This document shows positions 1 through 8,938 of a stretch of DNA of 64,000 nucleotides, piece after piece. This DNA is from Vagococcus allomyrinae (GTDB lineage Bacteria; Bacillota; Bacilli; Lactobacillales; Vagococcaceae): contig NZ_JAEEGA010000010.1 of assembly GCF_017829975.1 (NCBI RefSeq), positions 73,401-137,400 on the forward strand. Reading direction: 5' to 3'. Positions within the stretch are counted from its first letter, which is position 1. Each line of letters opens with the position of its first letter. The notes under the pieces were generated by a model. It saw only the letters and a program-made list of their open reading frames with translations. It was not told where the DNA came from and did not search any database. The translations under genes were made by a program, and so were the position numbers.

Positions 1-2052
1 CATGCTGACTCTGTTAACGAAGAATATGTCTTTAGTATGACAGGTTCTAATGCAACGGGATCTATTTTGGAGCTGTATGATGCTAGTAAAAAGCACATCG
101 CTAGCGCCCGCCAGCTTCAAGGGTATACGAGTACCTTTACTAAGAAGCTAGAACCTGGTACCTATTATGTCAAGGCTGCTGGTTATTATTCAACTAAAAC
201 AGGGAGTTATAGTTTAAGGGTCACTAATGTAACAACCAAATGGGAGCCGACGATGTCATTAGCTCCTAATAGCACTGCTAAAGGAACATTTAATAAAGAT
301 GAGTTACAGAAAACATATAGAATTTACCTTCCCAATTTACCAGATTCGATTATCTATCGACAATATGAGCTACAACTTATTTCAAATCTATCTGCAACTG
401 CTACATTACTGGATAGTCAGCAACAACCCATTCAGACAATTCAACATCAAGTGCAGGCGCTTGCAGCTACCTTTAAAAGTCAGTTAGAACCAGGATATTA
501 TTATGTAAAATTAACTGGAGCTGGGGATTTTTCAATCAACCTTAATGAACTTAACGTTTCTAATGATAATAACCGGGACTTTAAAGACGGACCATTACTT
601 ACTCAAGGGAATAAGCTAAAATCTGAAATTGATTTTGGCGTATCTGGCCAATATATAGATGAAGACTATATTAAAGTAGGAATTTCAGGTTTTGATGGCC
701 AAAAATATACGATTAGTTTGGATGGTGAGATTGCTGTAATCGGTCAATTATTTGACGTTAAGAAGCAAGTTATCAGTAATGAATTTAGTTCAAGTCTTAC
801 CACTGAACTCTTACCAGGCTTGTATTATGTTAAAATAAAAGGTAAGAATGCTAACAAGCATGGAGACTATTCTATTGCGTTATCATCAGAAGATGACTTT
901 ACTAAAGCGCGATCCCTTTCTTTTAATGAGCCGATTGAAGGCGATCTTTCAAGTGAATCTGGTATTGACTACTATAAAATACAAACCAGCCAACTAAGCC
1001 AGCTTGATTTTTACTTAGCGAATTCTTCCAGTATCAAACTTGATGTGTTCGATTCTCAATATAAAAAAGTGATGAATCGTTCATGGGGGTCTACTAATCA
1101 TAAATCAACGGGTGTTTTCCCAGATGGAACCTATTATGTAAAAATATCTGGAGTAAGGGACACTCACTATAAGTTGCAAATTGATCAACAAATGAATCGT
1201 GAGCAAAAAATTGAAATCAGACAGCTAGGTTTTAACATAGCCGTTAATTTAAATGGGGAGTTTAATCAAGAACTAACCGATTTGTATTTGAAGATGTTCC
1301 CAAATGCCAACGTATTATCGCGTGGTGTTATTACTAACATTAAAGATTTTATGTCTGGCTTAGCAAAAGAGTGGGGATTAAACCAAGGTTTATACGCGGT
1401 CGTTGATCATTTATTTGGAACCGATTATGAAGACTATATTCAAGATCCAACTGGGAAAACTAGATATTTTGTTTATGGTCAGTACGCAGGAGACATCGCT
1501 AGTATTGCCACAAGCATCCATGAACTAATAGGAGCCAGTATGATTGCCACAGGTGGTCAGCTTTTAGGGGTTGCAGCCACACCTTTTACAGCAGGTGCAT
1601 CAGTTATGGTTGTACCAGTAGCAGCGACAGGAGTAGCTACGATTGTAGGTACTCATGGATCAGTGGCATTAGTCTCTGCAACAGAGCGACTAGGTAAAGG
1701 GCATAGCTGGGACCCTAGTTTTAACAAACCTATCAGTAATTCACTGAAGAAGCTAATAGACAAAGTTCCATCAGAGTTTAAAGTAAATGGGAAATGTGAT
1801 AAGTTTGCTGATGCTTTAGAAAAATTGTTAAAAGAAAATGGAGTGGAATACAAAAGATTGAAAGTAAAAACAAATGAAGGTTTGCAAATATATTCGGACA
1901 AGGCAGGTATGTCAATAGGTGATAATGGATTTCATGATGCCATTCAAATTGGGGATAACGTATATGATAATATGACTCCAGAAGGTATGAATTTCAGTGA
2001 TTGGAAGACGGATTTAGGTATTGATATGTTTGATGGTATTTGGCTAGAATAG
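1..2052 (+). CDS. Secreted polymorphic toxin with papain-like C-terminal domain (5' end outside window)
   Basis: The reading frame is open from base 1, so the start and any signal peptide lie upstream. Counting from the first in-window Met (base 37), four beta-rich pre-peptidase-C-like segments each end in a PGxYYVK-type motif (near residues 40, 152, 259 and 362). A linker with LFGTDY follows, then an Ala/Gly-rich hydrophobic stretch (about 499-540) that could help membrane passage. The last 90 residues match the papain-fold toxin 2 pattern: Cys587 in NGKCDKFADAL, His633 in NGFHDAI and Asp644 in VYDN as a likely triad. Such domains are peptidase- or deamidase-like effectors; the target is unknown. 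Immunity gene candidates follow directly. Confidence 0.8.
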   Translation, partial: HADSVNEEYVFSMTGSNATGSILELYDASKKHIASARQLQGYTSTFTKKLEPGTYYVKAAGYYSTKTGSYSLRVTNVTTKWEPTMSLAPNSTAKGTFNKDELQKTYRIYLPNLPDSIIYRQYELQLISNLSATATLLDSQQQPIQTIQHQVQALAATFKSQLEPGYYYVKLTGAGDFSINLNELNVSNDNNRDFKDGPLLTQGNKLKSEIDFGVSGQYIDEDYIKVGISGFDGQKYTISLDGEIAVIGQLFDVKKQVISNEFSSSLTTELLPGLYYVKIKGKNANKHGDYSIALSSEDDFTKARSLSFNEPIEGDLSSESGIDYYKIQTSQLSQLDFYLANSSSIKLDVFDSQYKKVMNRSWGSTNHKSTGVFPDGTYYVKISGVRDTHYKLQIDQQMNREQKIEIRQLGFNIAVNLNGEFNQELTDLYLKMFPNANVLSRGVITNIKDFMSGLAKEWGLNQGLYAVVDHLFGTDYEDYIQDPTGKTRYFVYGQYAGDIASIATSIHELIGASMIATGGQLLGVAATPFTAGASVMVVPVAATGVATIVGTHGSVALVSATERLGKGHSWDPSFNKPISNSLKKLIDKVPSEFKVNGKCDKFADALEKLLKENGVEYKRLKVKTNEGLQIYSDKAGMSIGDNGFHDAIQIGDNVYDNMTPEGMNFSDWKTDLGIDMFDGIWLE

Positions 2053-2071
2053 TTGAGGAGGAAAGTCTATT

Positions 2072-2827
2072 ATGGTATACAAATCAGGTCATGAAAGACC
2101 ACCGGCTACGTATTGGAATGTTGAAGAATTGATAAGCCGTATTGCTCAACGTCCTCAAATGTATATCGGGATCCTTAGTATAAGGAATTTATTTTATTTT
2201 TTACAAGGGCATTATATTTATGGGAAATGTTCTGGATTTTCCATAAATATAGATGGCTATTTTCATACTGAATTCTTAGGATGGGTACAACAATGGTTTG
2301 CGTTAAATCTTGAAAAAGAGGATAGTATGTTAAGTCACCCTTGGTATCAACTTTTAATTGAATACACAGATACAGAAGAAGCGGCTCTACAATTGTTTTT
2401 TGAAGTGAGTAAAAATTTTTTTAAAGAGTATCATGCTCAGAAAAGAAAAAAAATATATGAAATGAAAAAAGTGGAAGTTGACGAATGTCCAAATAAGGAA
2501 AAGATAATAGCTAAAATACAGTCGGCGCCTCAGTTGTACCTTGAAGAAGTGAACCTTAGAAACCTATACTTTTTTTTAGCAGGTTTCAGCAGTTGTCGTG
2601 ATAGATTGCATATGTCAGACTATAGTGATGCATACTATACTAAACATTTTAGTAGATGGTTGAATAGTTGGATGACGTCATATTTAGGTGAAACTAATGA
2701 ATTAGAATGGGAACCGTTTTGGTATTCCTATGTGACTAAATATGTAAAATCTAAAGAAAAGGCACTACAATTATTTTTTAAAGCGAGTAATGAATTTTTT
2801 ACGGAATATCATCAACATGAAGAGTAG
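2072..2827 (+). CDS. Probable immunity protein made of two fused copies of one domain
   Basis: Starts 19 bases after the toxin stop with a strong GAGGAGG site, the usual position for a cognate immunity gene. The 251-residue cytosolic-looking protein consists of two related units (about 14-110 and 140-245). Each has an RPQMYIG/APQLYLE-type segment, then LRNLYFFL-like, then a Trp-rich middle and an ending like LQLFFxxSxxFFxEYH. The 114-residue protein encoded at 3546 is a third, single copy. I do not recognise a named immunity family. The immunity role is inferred from position and duplication. Confidence 0.65.
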   Translation: MVYKSGHERPPATYWNVEELISRIAQRPQMYIGILSIRNLFYFLQGHYIYGKCSGFSINIDGYFHTEFLGWVQQWFALNLEKEDSMLSHPWYQLLIEYTDTEEAALQLFFEVSKNFFKEYHAQKRKKIYEMKKVEVDECPNKEKIIAKIQSAPQLYLEEVNLRNLYFFLAGFSSCRDRLHMSDYSDAYYTKHFSRWLNSWMTSYLGETNELEWEPFWYSYVTKYVKSKEKALQLFFKASNEFFTEYHQHEE

Positions 2828-2940
2828 TGAGCTTTATTGGAAAGTTGCATGGAAGATATGTTTCCAGTTGTCAACTAATACAAAATATAAATTTGACAAC
2901 TAAATCGGCGTAAGTTTTACTTTGCAAACTTTTCTGCTAT

Positions 2941-3532
2941 AAAACTAGATATTTTGTTTACGGTCAGGACGCAGGAGACATTGCTAGTATTGCCACAAGC
3001 ATCCATGAACTAATTGGAGCCAGTATGATTGCCACAGGTGGTCAGCTTTTAGGGGGTGCAGCCGCACCTTTTACAGCAGGTGCATCAGTTATAGTCGTAC
3101 CAGTAGCAGCTACAGGAGTTGCTACGATTGTAGGTACCCATGGTTCAGTGGCATTAGTTTCTTCAACAGAGCGACTGGGTAAAGGGCATAGCTGGGACCC
3201 TAGTTTTAACAAACCTATCAGTAATACACTAAAGAAGCTAATAGACAAAGTTCCGTCATAATTTAAAGTAAATGGGAAATGTGATAAGTTTGTTGATGCT
3301 TTCAAAAAAAATGTTGAAAGAAAACGATGTGGAATATAAGTGTTTGAAGGTGAGAAGTAAATTTGGGATATATTCTGATAAAGCAGGTGAAATGATAGGT
3401 AACAATGGATTTCGTGATGCTATTAAAATTGGGGATAAAGTATGTGACAATTTAACATTAGATGGCATGAATTTTAGTGATTGGAAAATAGATTTAGGTA
3501 TAGATATTGTTGAAGGAATTTGGATAGAATAG
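2941..3532 (+). pseudogene. Displaced silent copy of the papain-like toxin tail
   Basis: Starting at AAAACTAGATATTTTG, this stretch repeats bases 1456-2052 of the toxin gene, including the Ala/Gly-rich segment and the catalytic domain. It has no N-terminal half or signal peptide. It is broken by a TAA at 3259-3261 (where the parent has a Glu codon) and by a frame change in the A-run near 3305. The catalytic His codon of the parent (CAT, 1933) is CGT (Arg) here at 3413; the Cys and Asp codons remain. This is the classic arrangement of an orphan toxin module that can recombine into the upstream gene, but this copy could not supply an active enzyme as it stands. Confidence 0.8.
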
Positions 3533-3545
3533 AGGGAGAAATTTC

Positions 3546-3890
3546 ATGAAATACAAAAATATTGAAGAAACCATTGCTAATATTAAATTAAGACCGAAAA
3601 TGTTTATTGAAGAATTGAAATTGAAAAATTTATATTTCCTTTTAGGTGGGTATATAGGTTGTGCGTTAACCACTGGTATTTCAACAGAAATTGATGAAGT
3701 ATTTAAAAAAGATTTTAGTCAATGGACAAAAGAGTGGTTAGGATTGAACGTAGCAATGGATTTCTCAAATGATTGCCTATCATGGTATAAAATGTATCAA
3801 AAAGCTTCAGAAACAGAAGAAGAAGCTTTAGAATTATTTTTTAAAAGTAGCCAAGAGTTTTTTGTTGATTTTCATAATAACAAACTATAA
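3546..3890 (+). CDS. Single-domain homologue of the upstream immunity protein
   Basis: A 114-residue protein with a good AGGGAG site, 13 bases after the displaced toxin copy. It matches each half of the 251-residue protein at 2072: IEETIANIKLRPKMFIEE, LKNLYFLLGG, a Trp-containing middle and an ending ELFFKSSQEFFVDFH. No signal peptide or membrane segment. It probably neutralises the toxin variant once encoded by the adjacent silent cassette. The frame is intact although its partner is broken, as expected if keeping immunity to siblings pays. Confidence 0.6.
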   Translation: MKYKNIEETIANIKLRPKMFIEELKLKNLYFLLGGYIGCALTTGISTEIDEVFKKDFSQWTKEWLGLNVAMDFSNDCLSWYKMYQKASETEEEALELFFKSSQEFFVDFHNNKL

Positions 3891-3900
3891 AGCTATGATT

Positions 3901-3940
3901 AACACTAATCAATTCAGACGCATGCTGGTTAGTGTTTTTT
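3901..3940 (+). terminator. Rho-independent terminator after the first toxin/immunity locus
   Basis: AACACTAATCA pairs with TGGTTAGTGTT (one G-T pair) and is followed by a T-run; it lies just after the immunity gene stop. Confidence 0.75.
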
Positions 3941-4089
3941 CATGTGAACTTCAGTCTAATTTTCCGACTTGCCCGTTTTAGTGTAACTTAAATACACCAA
4001 TACTTGGCGTTGCTGGTAGTGCCCTTTGTGTGAGTGATTAGGGTGTATGAGAATTAACTAAAGATATTTCATCGAATAATGATTAAAAT

Positions 4090-4140
4090 AGAACCTGGAG
4101 TCTCAACTTAAAAAGTGGGATTCCAGGTTCTACTATTTTT
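4090..4140 (+). terminator. Hairpin with T-rich tail
   Basis: AGAACCTGGA pairs with TCCAGGTTCT, followed by ACTATTTTT. It sits between the first toxin locus and the resolvase relic and could serve either strand. Confidence 0.5.
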
Positions 4141-4372
4141 ATTCAAATAGAGATAAATGGTCATGCGAGAAACTTTCCATTGATCCACAAATGTTTTAAT
4201 TGGAGTGCCATTTGTGATAAGCGTTTGATCGAATTTATGTCTTCAGTAGTAAATTTTTCAGGTCGGCCACCAAATCGTCCTACTGTTCTAGCAGCCAATC
4301 TCTCCAGTATTAGATTCCGCTCAAATTCTGCAAATAAGTGAAAAAACAATTGGCCGGTTGATCAATATTTGT
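4141..4372 (-). pseudogene. Serine recombinase (resolvase/invertase) relic
   Basis: On the minus strand the frame reads STGQLFFHLFAEFERNLI then GRFGGRPEKFTTEDI, the hallmark end of the catalytic domain and the linker of Tn3/Tn552-type resolvases. There is a stop just before the first motif. A frame change then moves the helix-turn-helix (GTPIKTFVDQWKVSRMTIY) into another frame. The N-terminal catalytic part is absent. It is a scar of a mobile element or phase-variation recombinase beside the toxin loci. Confidence 0.75.
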
Positions 4373-4901
4373 CCATAGTAATGTTTTCCTGAAGACTGTG
4401 GAAACTTACCACTTGATTGTTTAACTGATTAACAACTGAAATTAAGTCTTCCGTATTCGATCTAATCGCTAAACTACTATAGTATCCCCTCCCTTTCAAA
4501 TTCAATTGCGTTATCTAACTTTGGTTGTTTACTTTTTGACTCACTCATATGATCAGTCAAAATTTTGTCACAACCATATTTTTTTTACTATCTTCCTGTA
4601 AATCTAAATTCTGTAGTCCTGTTGAAACTCGTGTATACCCAATTTTCAAAAAGTAGCAACTTCTTCGGAAATTTTTGCAACATATCTTAGTCACATTGGA
4701 CTAACTGGACATAGAATAATTTACAGATGGACACGATAATTGACTAATAATGCAAAAAAGTATGAAAGTGAACGCGTGCAGTATATGGTACTTTTTTAGA
4801 CAATCATTTTTATCCTTTCACTGTACTTATAAGGCATTGTTAACGAACGATTTTGGTGATACGCTCAATAATGAACAAATAGGACTAAAAGGAGTGTTTG
4901 G
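4373..4901. other. Gene-free gap before the second toxin gene
   Basis: No convincing intact gene. A short plus-strand stretch near 4650-4735 (SEIFATYLSHIGLTGHRII) looks like a transposase-type relic but is too short to assign. The last 50 bases carry the AAAGGAG site of the next gene. Confidence 0.4.
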
Positions 4902-5174
4902 ATGAAAAAGGTTGTTAAAATGGTTCAAATATTAGTGGTAAGTTTGATGTTGGGACAGTATTTGCCAATAAGTGTGCAGGCCGCAGAAATAATGATAGAA
5001 GGAAAAAATGAAACATTTTTGAGCCCCTTCTATACATATATAGCGGATATAGATGCTACTGTATCCAATGACTTAAAAGAACATCTGAAAATGTTCGAGG
5101 ATCAAGAGTACGTGGTGCAGAAACCTATCAAATTACTGTCGTACACTGAAAACCATATACAAGAAAGGTATTAA
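4902..5174 (+). CDS. Signal-peptide fragment of the RNase A-like toxin gene (5' part of frameshifted gene)
   Basis: Strong AAAGGAG site; encodes a classical signal peptide (MKKVVKMVQILVVSLMLG..., cleavage near VQA-AE) and about 60 mature residues, then stops at TAA (5172). The next frame continues the protein without a gap: from 5150 onward frame 2 is open (KVLSQQKLIALIRYD). The two parts therefore look like one gene disrupted by a small indel near AAGAAAGG (5161-5168). It could be a true inactivation, a phase-variable site or a sequence error. Without this part the large toxin has no export signal. Confidence 0.75.
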   Translation: MKKVVKMVQILVVSLMLGQYLPISVQAAEIMIEGKNETFLSPFYTYIADIDATVSNDLKEHLKMFEDQEYVVQKPIKLLSYTENHIQERY

Positions 5175-5194
5175 GCCAACAAAAACTGATTGCA

Positions 5195-8100
5195 TTGATT
5201 CGGTATGATACTAAGGAAAACAGTTATCGGTTAGAAGATGAAAAAATAGTAGAGCGCATTGCTCAATACAAAGAAAGCTCTTCTGAACAACTAGCCATAC
5301 TATTAATAGAAATCGATGGTCAGATTATTGGCAAAACATTAGAGAATAGTTTCGACTTCACTGCCACTAATATGACCTCAGAAGAAGTTGAAAATTTAAG
5401 TAATGAAGTTGAAGTAATCATGCCAGCATTGCCAAGTATTAATGTATTTGATACTGAACAAATTTTAGTAGATTCTAAGGATATACTTCAAGAAACATTA
5501 ACTAGTATGAGCAATACTAAAATGACACCTAGATTAGATTCTGATAATGAGGTATCATCAACTGATAGTAACTCTAAGACAGAGAAAGCTATTAAAAAAA
5601 ATGAGAATAAATCAATTACACCTTCTCCAAGCTCAAATTTGACCACACGGAATGTTCATAATGAAACGGAAACGATTGATTACACTCGTCTTTATCTTGA
5701 TCAAATCGAATACTATCGTGGTAGCTGCTCTCTAAAAAAAGAGGGACTTTTCTTTTTGATTAAGTCAAAAGATGGCAGCTATGCTTATTCAAAAGACATA
5801 TATACAAATTCCTATAGGAATGTTTATGTCGCTAAAGAAGGCGTTGAGCGAGTTTATTATAAACCAATTGGAGGATTAACAGGAGGAGCTACTAAGATTG
5901 GATCTAGCCCACCAGTCTTTCAGTTTGAATTCAAATCTGATTTCTATTCTCATTATTCCATGGATGAAGCCGATCCTCTTTATGAAAAAGACCTTAATTA
6001 CATCTTGAATTGGCTTCATTACTGGACAGACTCAGAGATATCAATTGTTGACAAAGGCTCTACATACGAAATGTACAACTATGTCAAACAACTTAATACT
6101 CAAATTAAGTATGAACCAAAGACTGTTGATTATACTCGTCCTTATCTTGATCAAATCGAATACTATCGTGGTAGCTGCTCTCTAAAAAAAGAAGGACTTT
6201 TCTTTTTGATTAAGTCAAAAGATGGCAGTTACGCTTATTCAAAAGATATATATACAAATTCCTATAGGAATGTTTATGTCGCTAAGGAAGGCGTTGAGCG
6301 GGTTTATCATAAACCAATTGGAGGGTCAACAGGGGGAGCTACTAAGATTGGAACTAGCCCACCAGTCTTTCAGTTTGAATTCATATCTGATTTCTACTCC
6401 TATTATGATATGAACGAAGCTGATCCTCTTTATGGAAAAGATCTTAATTATATCTTGAATTGGCTTCATTACTGGACAGATTCAGAGATATCAATTGTTG
6501 ATAAAGGCTCTACATATGGAATGTACAACTATGTCAAACAACTTAATACTAAAATTAAATATGAACCAAAGACTATTGATTATACTCGCCCTTATCTTGA
6601 TGATATCGAATCCTATCGTGGTAGTTACTCTTTAAAAAAAGAGGACCTCTTCTTTTTGATTAAGTCAAAAGATGGCAGTTACGCTTATTCAAAAGATATA
6701 TATACAAATTCCTATAGGAATGTTTATGTCGGTAAAGAAGGCGTTGAGCGGGTTTATTATAAACCAATCGGAGGGGTGACAGGGGGTGCTACTAAGATTG
6801 GTGCTAGCCCATCTGCCTTTCAATTTGAATTCAAACCTGATTTCTACTCCTATTATGATATGACCGAAGCCGATCCTCTTCATGAAAAAGATCTTAACTA
6901 TGTCTTGAATTGGCTTCATTACTGGACAGACTCAGAAATTTCAATTGTTTCAAGAAATGAAATGGACATATTCATCATTAAGAAAAATAGGCTGATGATC
7001 CCTTGGTATTTTTTTGATAAAGGTCGCACATCTAAAAAGGATCAATTTTATTCATTCTCATTGTCAGACACCACCCGCTTAACCATCGAATTACAGGGAA
7101 ACACTTATAAACAATTAACCCTCTACAACAAACAAGAACGAAAAGTCTTTGAAAAAGGGTATTCAAGTGGAACGGATAATGTTGTAATAGATTTACCGGC
7201 AGGAGAGTATTATATTAGTATGACAGGTATTACTTCGGACACCACCTTTCAAATGACACGAAGTCAGTTTAAGGACTGGCAACTATCAACTGATTGGAGT
7301 GAAGCACGAACTCAGATTTATGTTGGGAATCAGTATAATCAAGCATTAACCGAACTATATGCTCCTTATCATAAGTCAACGGTTCAGCCTAGTGTTGTGC
7401 AAGTGACCAACACCTTAGCAGGCCTTTGGAAGCAATCCAAAGGGAAATATCCTGTGTTAGATACCCTATTTGGCACGAACTATTTGTTGAACGTGCCGTC
7501 ACTCACGCAACCTACGTTAACTAACTTAGGTTATATGCCATTAGGAAATACCTTACATACCTCACCCATTAGCTATATAGGACAAGGCCACTTCTATTCA
7601 AAGAATCAGATATTTACCACAACTATTGGTCCGCAACAACGCTTTGGTATTGTAGATGATTTGTTATTTTGGTTAGCAGTTTCAGGTGTAAATGTGGCAT
7701 ACTCTGCTTATGTTGCTAATAACAATAATTTAACCATGACAATGCCTTTTGCCACGAGTTATGATCCAGGCAAGTGGAGTTGGAGTGAACAAAATGACTG
7801 GCATTATGACGCTGCGGTTACTTATGAAGGGGAGCGTTATGGTGTCAATGAAAAGACCGGTGAAATTAGAAATACAGAGACTGGTGCACATTTACCGAGT
7901 AATGTAATTCCAGATCATATTAAAGCAGGGGCAGCGGGGATTACAATAGGTGGATTGATGAGTAGATTATCCGAAATGGATATTAAGCCTGATGATGATT
8001 TTGAGTGGTACACCTTTAAGGATTTGGTGAAAGATGAATTGGAAGGAGTTGGACAACATAAGGGGCACACCATAGAAAAACATGTGATGAAATCCGATGA

Positions 8101-8398
8101 GTACTTGTTGAATCGAGTAGAAATGGGGGATGCTAGTGGTATGGCGACTAGCTATTATGATGTTGGTACAACGTTGATTGCGATTAATTATGCTAGAATT
8201 GTAGATCCTATAAAATTTGAGAACCCTCCTAAACTAGATGAGAATGTTGTAGATACCGTGGTTCCTTTTCCTATTGGGCGAGGTATAATAAAAGGTGGAA
8301 AAGAGTTTAATCCACTATTTAGAATCGGTGTAAAGGTTAAGTCTAGCACATCAAACAAAGGTTATCGAATTTATACCAGCTATCCCTTGCCTGGTTAA
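5195..8398 (+). CDS. Polymorphic toxin with tandem repeats and RNase A-like C-terminal domain (3' part of frameshifted gene)
   Basis: This frame is really open from 5150; the TTG at 5195 is only its first possible start. The order is: a Ser/Thr/Asn-rich linker; three near-identical 150-residue repeats (about 161-590); a PPC-like beta domain (about 605-690, ending LPAGEYYISMTG); and a module shared with the first toxin (LTELY...LDTLFGTNY). The C-terminus has GHTIEKHVMKSD (His958, His963), MATSYYD and a basic FRIGVKVKSS ending. This fits the bacterial RNase A-like (RNase_A_bac) toxin domain of contact-dependent effectors, which are predicted to cleave RNA. Two immunity candidates follow. Confidence 0.8.
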   Translation: MIRYDTKENSYRLEDEKIVERIAQYKESSSEQLAILLIEIDGQIIGKTLENSFDFTATNMTSEEVENLSNEVEVIMPALPSINVFDTEQILVDSKDILQETLTSMSNTKMTPRLDSDNEVSSTDSNSKTEKAIKKNENKSITPSPSSNLTTRNVHNETETIDYTRLYLDQIEYYRGSCSLKKEGLFFLIKSKDGSYAYSKDIYTNSYRNVYVAKEGVERVYYKPIGGLTGGATKIGSSPPVFQFEFKSDFYSHYSMDEADPLYEKDLNYILNWLHYWTDSEISIVDKGSTYEMYNYVKQLNTQIKYEPKTVDYTRPYLDQIEYYRGSCSLKKEGLFFLIKSKDGSYAYSKDIYTNSYRNVYVAKEGVERVYHKPIGGSTGGATKIGTSPPVFQFEFISDFYSYYDMNEADPLYGKDLNYILNWLHYWTDSEISIVDKGSTYGMYNYVKQLNTKIKYEPKTIDYTRPYLDDIESYRGSYSLKKEDLFFLIKSKDGSYAYSKDIYTNSYRNVYVGKEGVERVYYKPIGGVTGGATKIGASPSAFQFEFKPDFYSYYDMTEADPLHEKDLNYVLNWLHYWTDSEISIVSRNEMDIFIIKKNRLMIPWYFFDKGRTSKKDQFYSFSLSDTTRLTIELQGNTYKQLTLYNKQERKVFEKGYSSGTDNVVIDLPAGEYYISMTGITSDTTFQMTRSQFKDWQLSTDWSEARTQIYVGNQYNQALTELYAPYHKSTVQPSVVQVTNTLAGLWKQSKGKYPVLDTLFGTNYLLNVPSLTQPTLTNLGYMPLGNTLHTSPISYIGQGHFYSKNQIFTTTIGPQQRFGIVDDLLFWLAVSGVNVAYSAYVANNNNLTMTMPFATSYDPGKWSWSEQNDWHYDAAVTYEGERYGVNEKTGEIRNTETGAHLPSNVIPDHIKAGAAGITIGGLMSRLSEMDIKPDDDFEWYTFKDLVKDELEGVGQHKGHTIEKHVMKSDEYLLNRVEMGDASGMATSYYDVGTTLIAINYARIVDPIKFENPPKLDENVVDTVVPFPIGRGIIKGGKEFNPLFRIGVKVKSSTSNKGYRIYTSYPLPG
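5675..6950 (+). repeat. Three tandem 450-bp in-frame repeats in the second toxin gene
   Basis: Units begin at 5675, 6125 and 6575 with exactly 450-base spacing and are nearly identical at DNA level. Each encodes DYTRPYLDQIEYYRGS, then an LKKEGLFFLIKSKDGSYAYSK-type segment, and ends with DLNYILNWLHYWTDSEISIV. The third unit leaves the pattern after about 375 bases. The low divergence suggests recent duplication or homogenisation. The repeats may set the reach of the toxin from the cell surface or bind a partner. Confidence 0.9.
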
Positions 8399-8419
8399 AA
8401 AAGAAAGAAGGAACCTAAT

Positions 8420-8938
8420 ATGGATAAAGATTGGAATGATAATCACTTATATAAATTTGTAGAGGGGTACATAAGTACAATCACTGATAATCAATCAAAT
8501 ACCCAAAACAACTTAGCCTTGTTACTGTTTAGACAATGGTATCCGAAAGGTACAGGCGATTATTCAGGAGGAAGCTATCGATTTGAAAACGATAGAAAAA
8601 TTTATAATTTGTCACTTAATTATTTTACGCAAGCAGATGTTATAAAAGAATCAGATTGGCTGAACTTACTTCCTTATAAAATAGAGCGTGTATCTGGCGC
8701 ACTAGATGAATTAAAACAAATTCAAAATCATATAAAACAAGGTGAGTGGGAAGAAGTAAGAGTATTTCATGCTCGTAATTTTTACTACAAGTTTAATGAC
8801 GCTCGAACAGACGGTCAAATTGATAAAGACGAATTTTTTGTCTGGCTTGTTTGGGAGTTAATTGACATGACAGAAGATTACTTAGACAGAATGGATCCCA
8901 CTGGAAAGGAGAAACCTAATGACACCGATAGATCCTAA
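8420..8938 (+). CDS. Candidate immunity protein for the RNase A-like toxin
   Basis: Starts 21 bases after the toxin stop with an AAGAAGGAA site. The 172-residue acidic protein has no signal peptide. It is predicted helical, with aromatic and acidic patches such as DKDEFFVWLVWELIDMTEDYL near the end, as in many small immunity proteins of contact-dependent RNases. I cannot name a family. The role is inferred from position and from the 20-base overlap with the next gene, which implies co-translation. Confidence 0.55.
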   Translation: MDKDWNDNHLYKFVEGYISTITDNQSNTQNNLALLLFRQWYPKGTGDYSGGSYRFENDRKIYNLSLNYFTQADVIKESDWLNLLPYKIERVSGALDELKQIQNHIKQGEWEEVRVFHARNFYYKFNDARTDGQIDKDEFFVWLVWELIDMTEDYLDRMDPTGKEKPNDTDRS

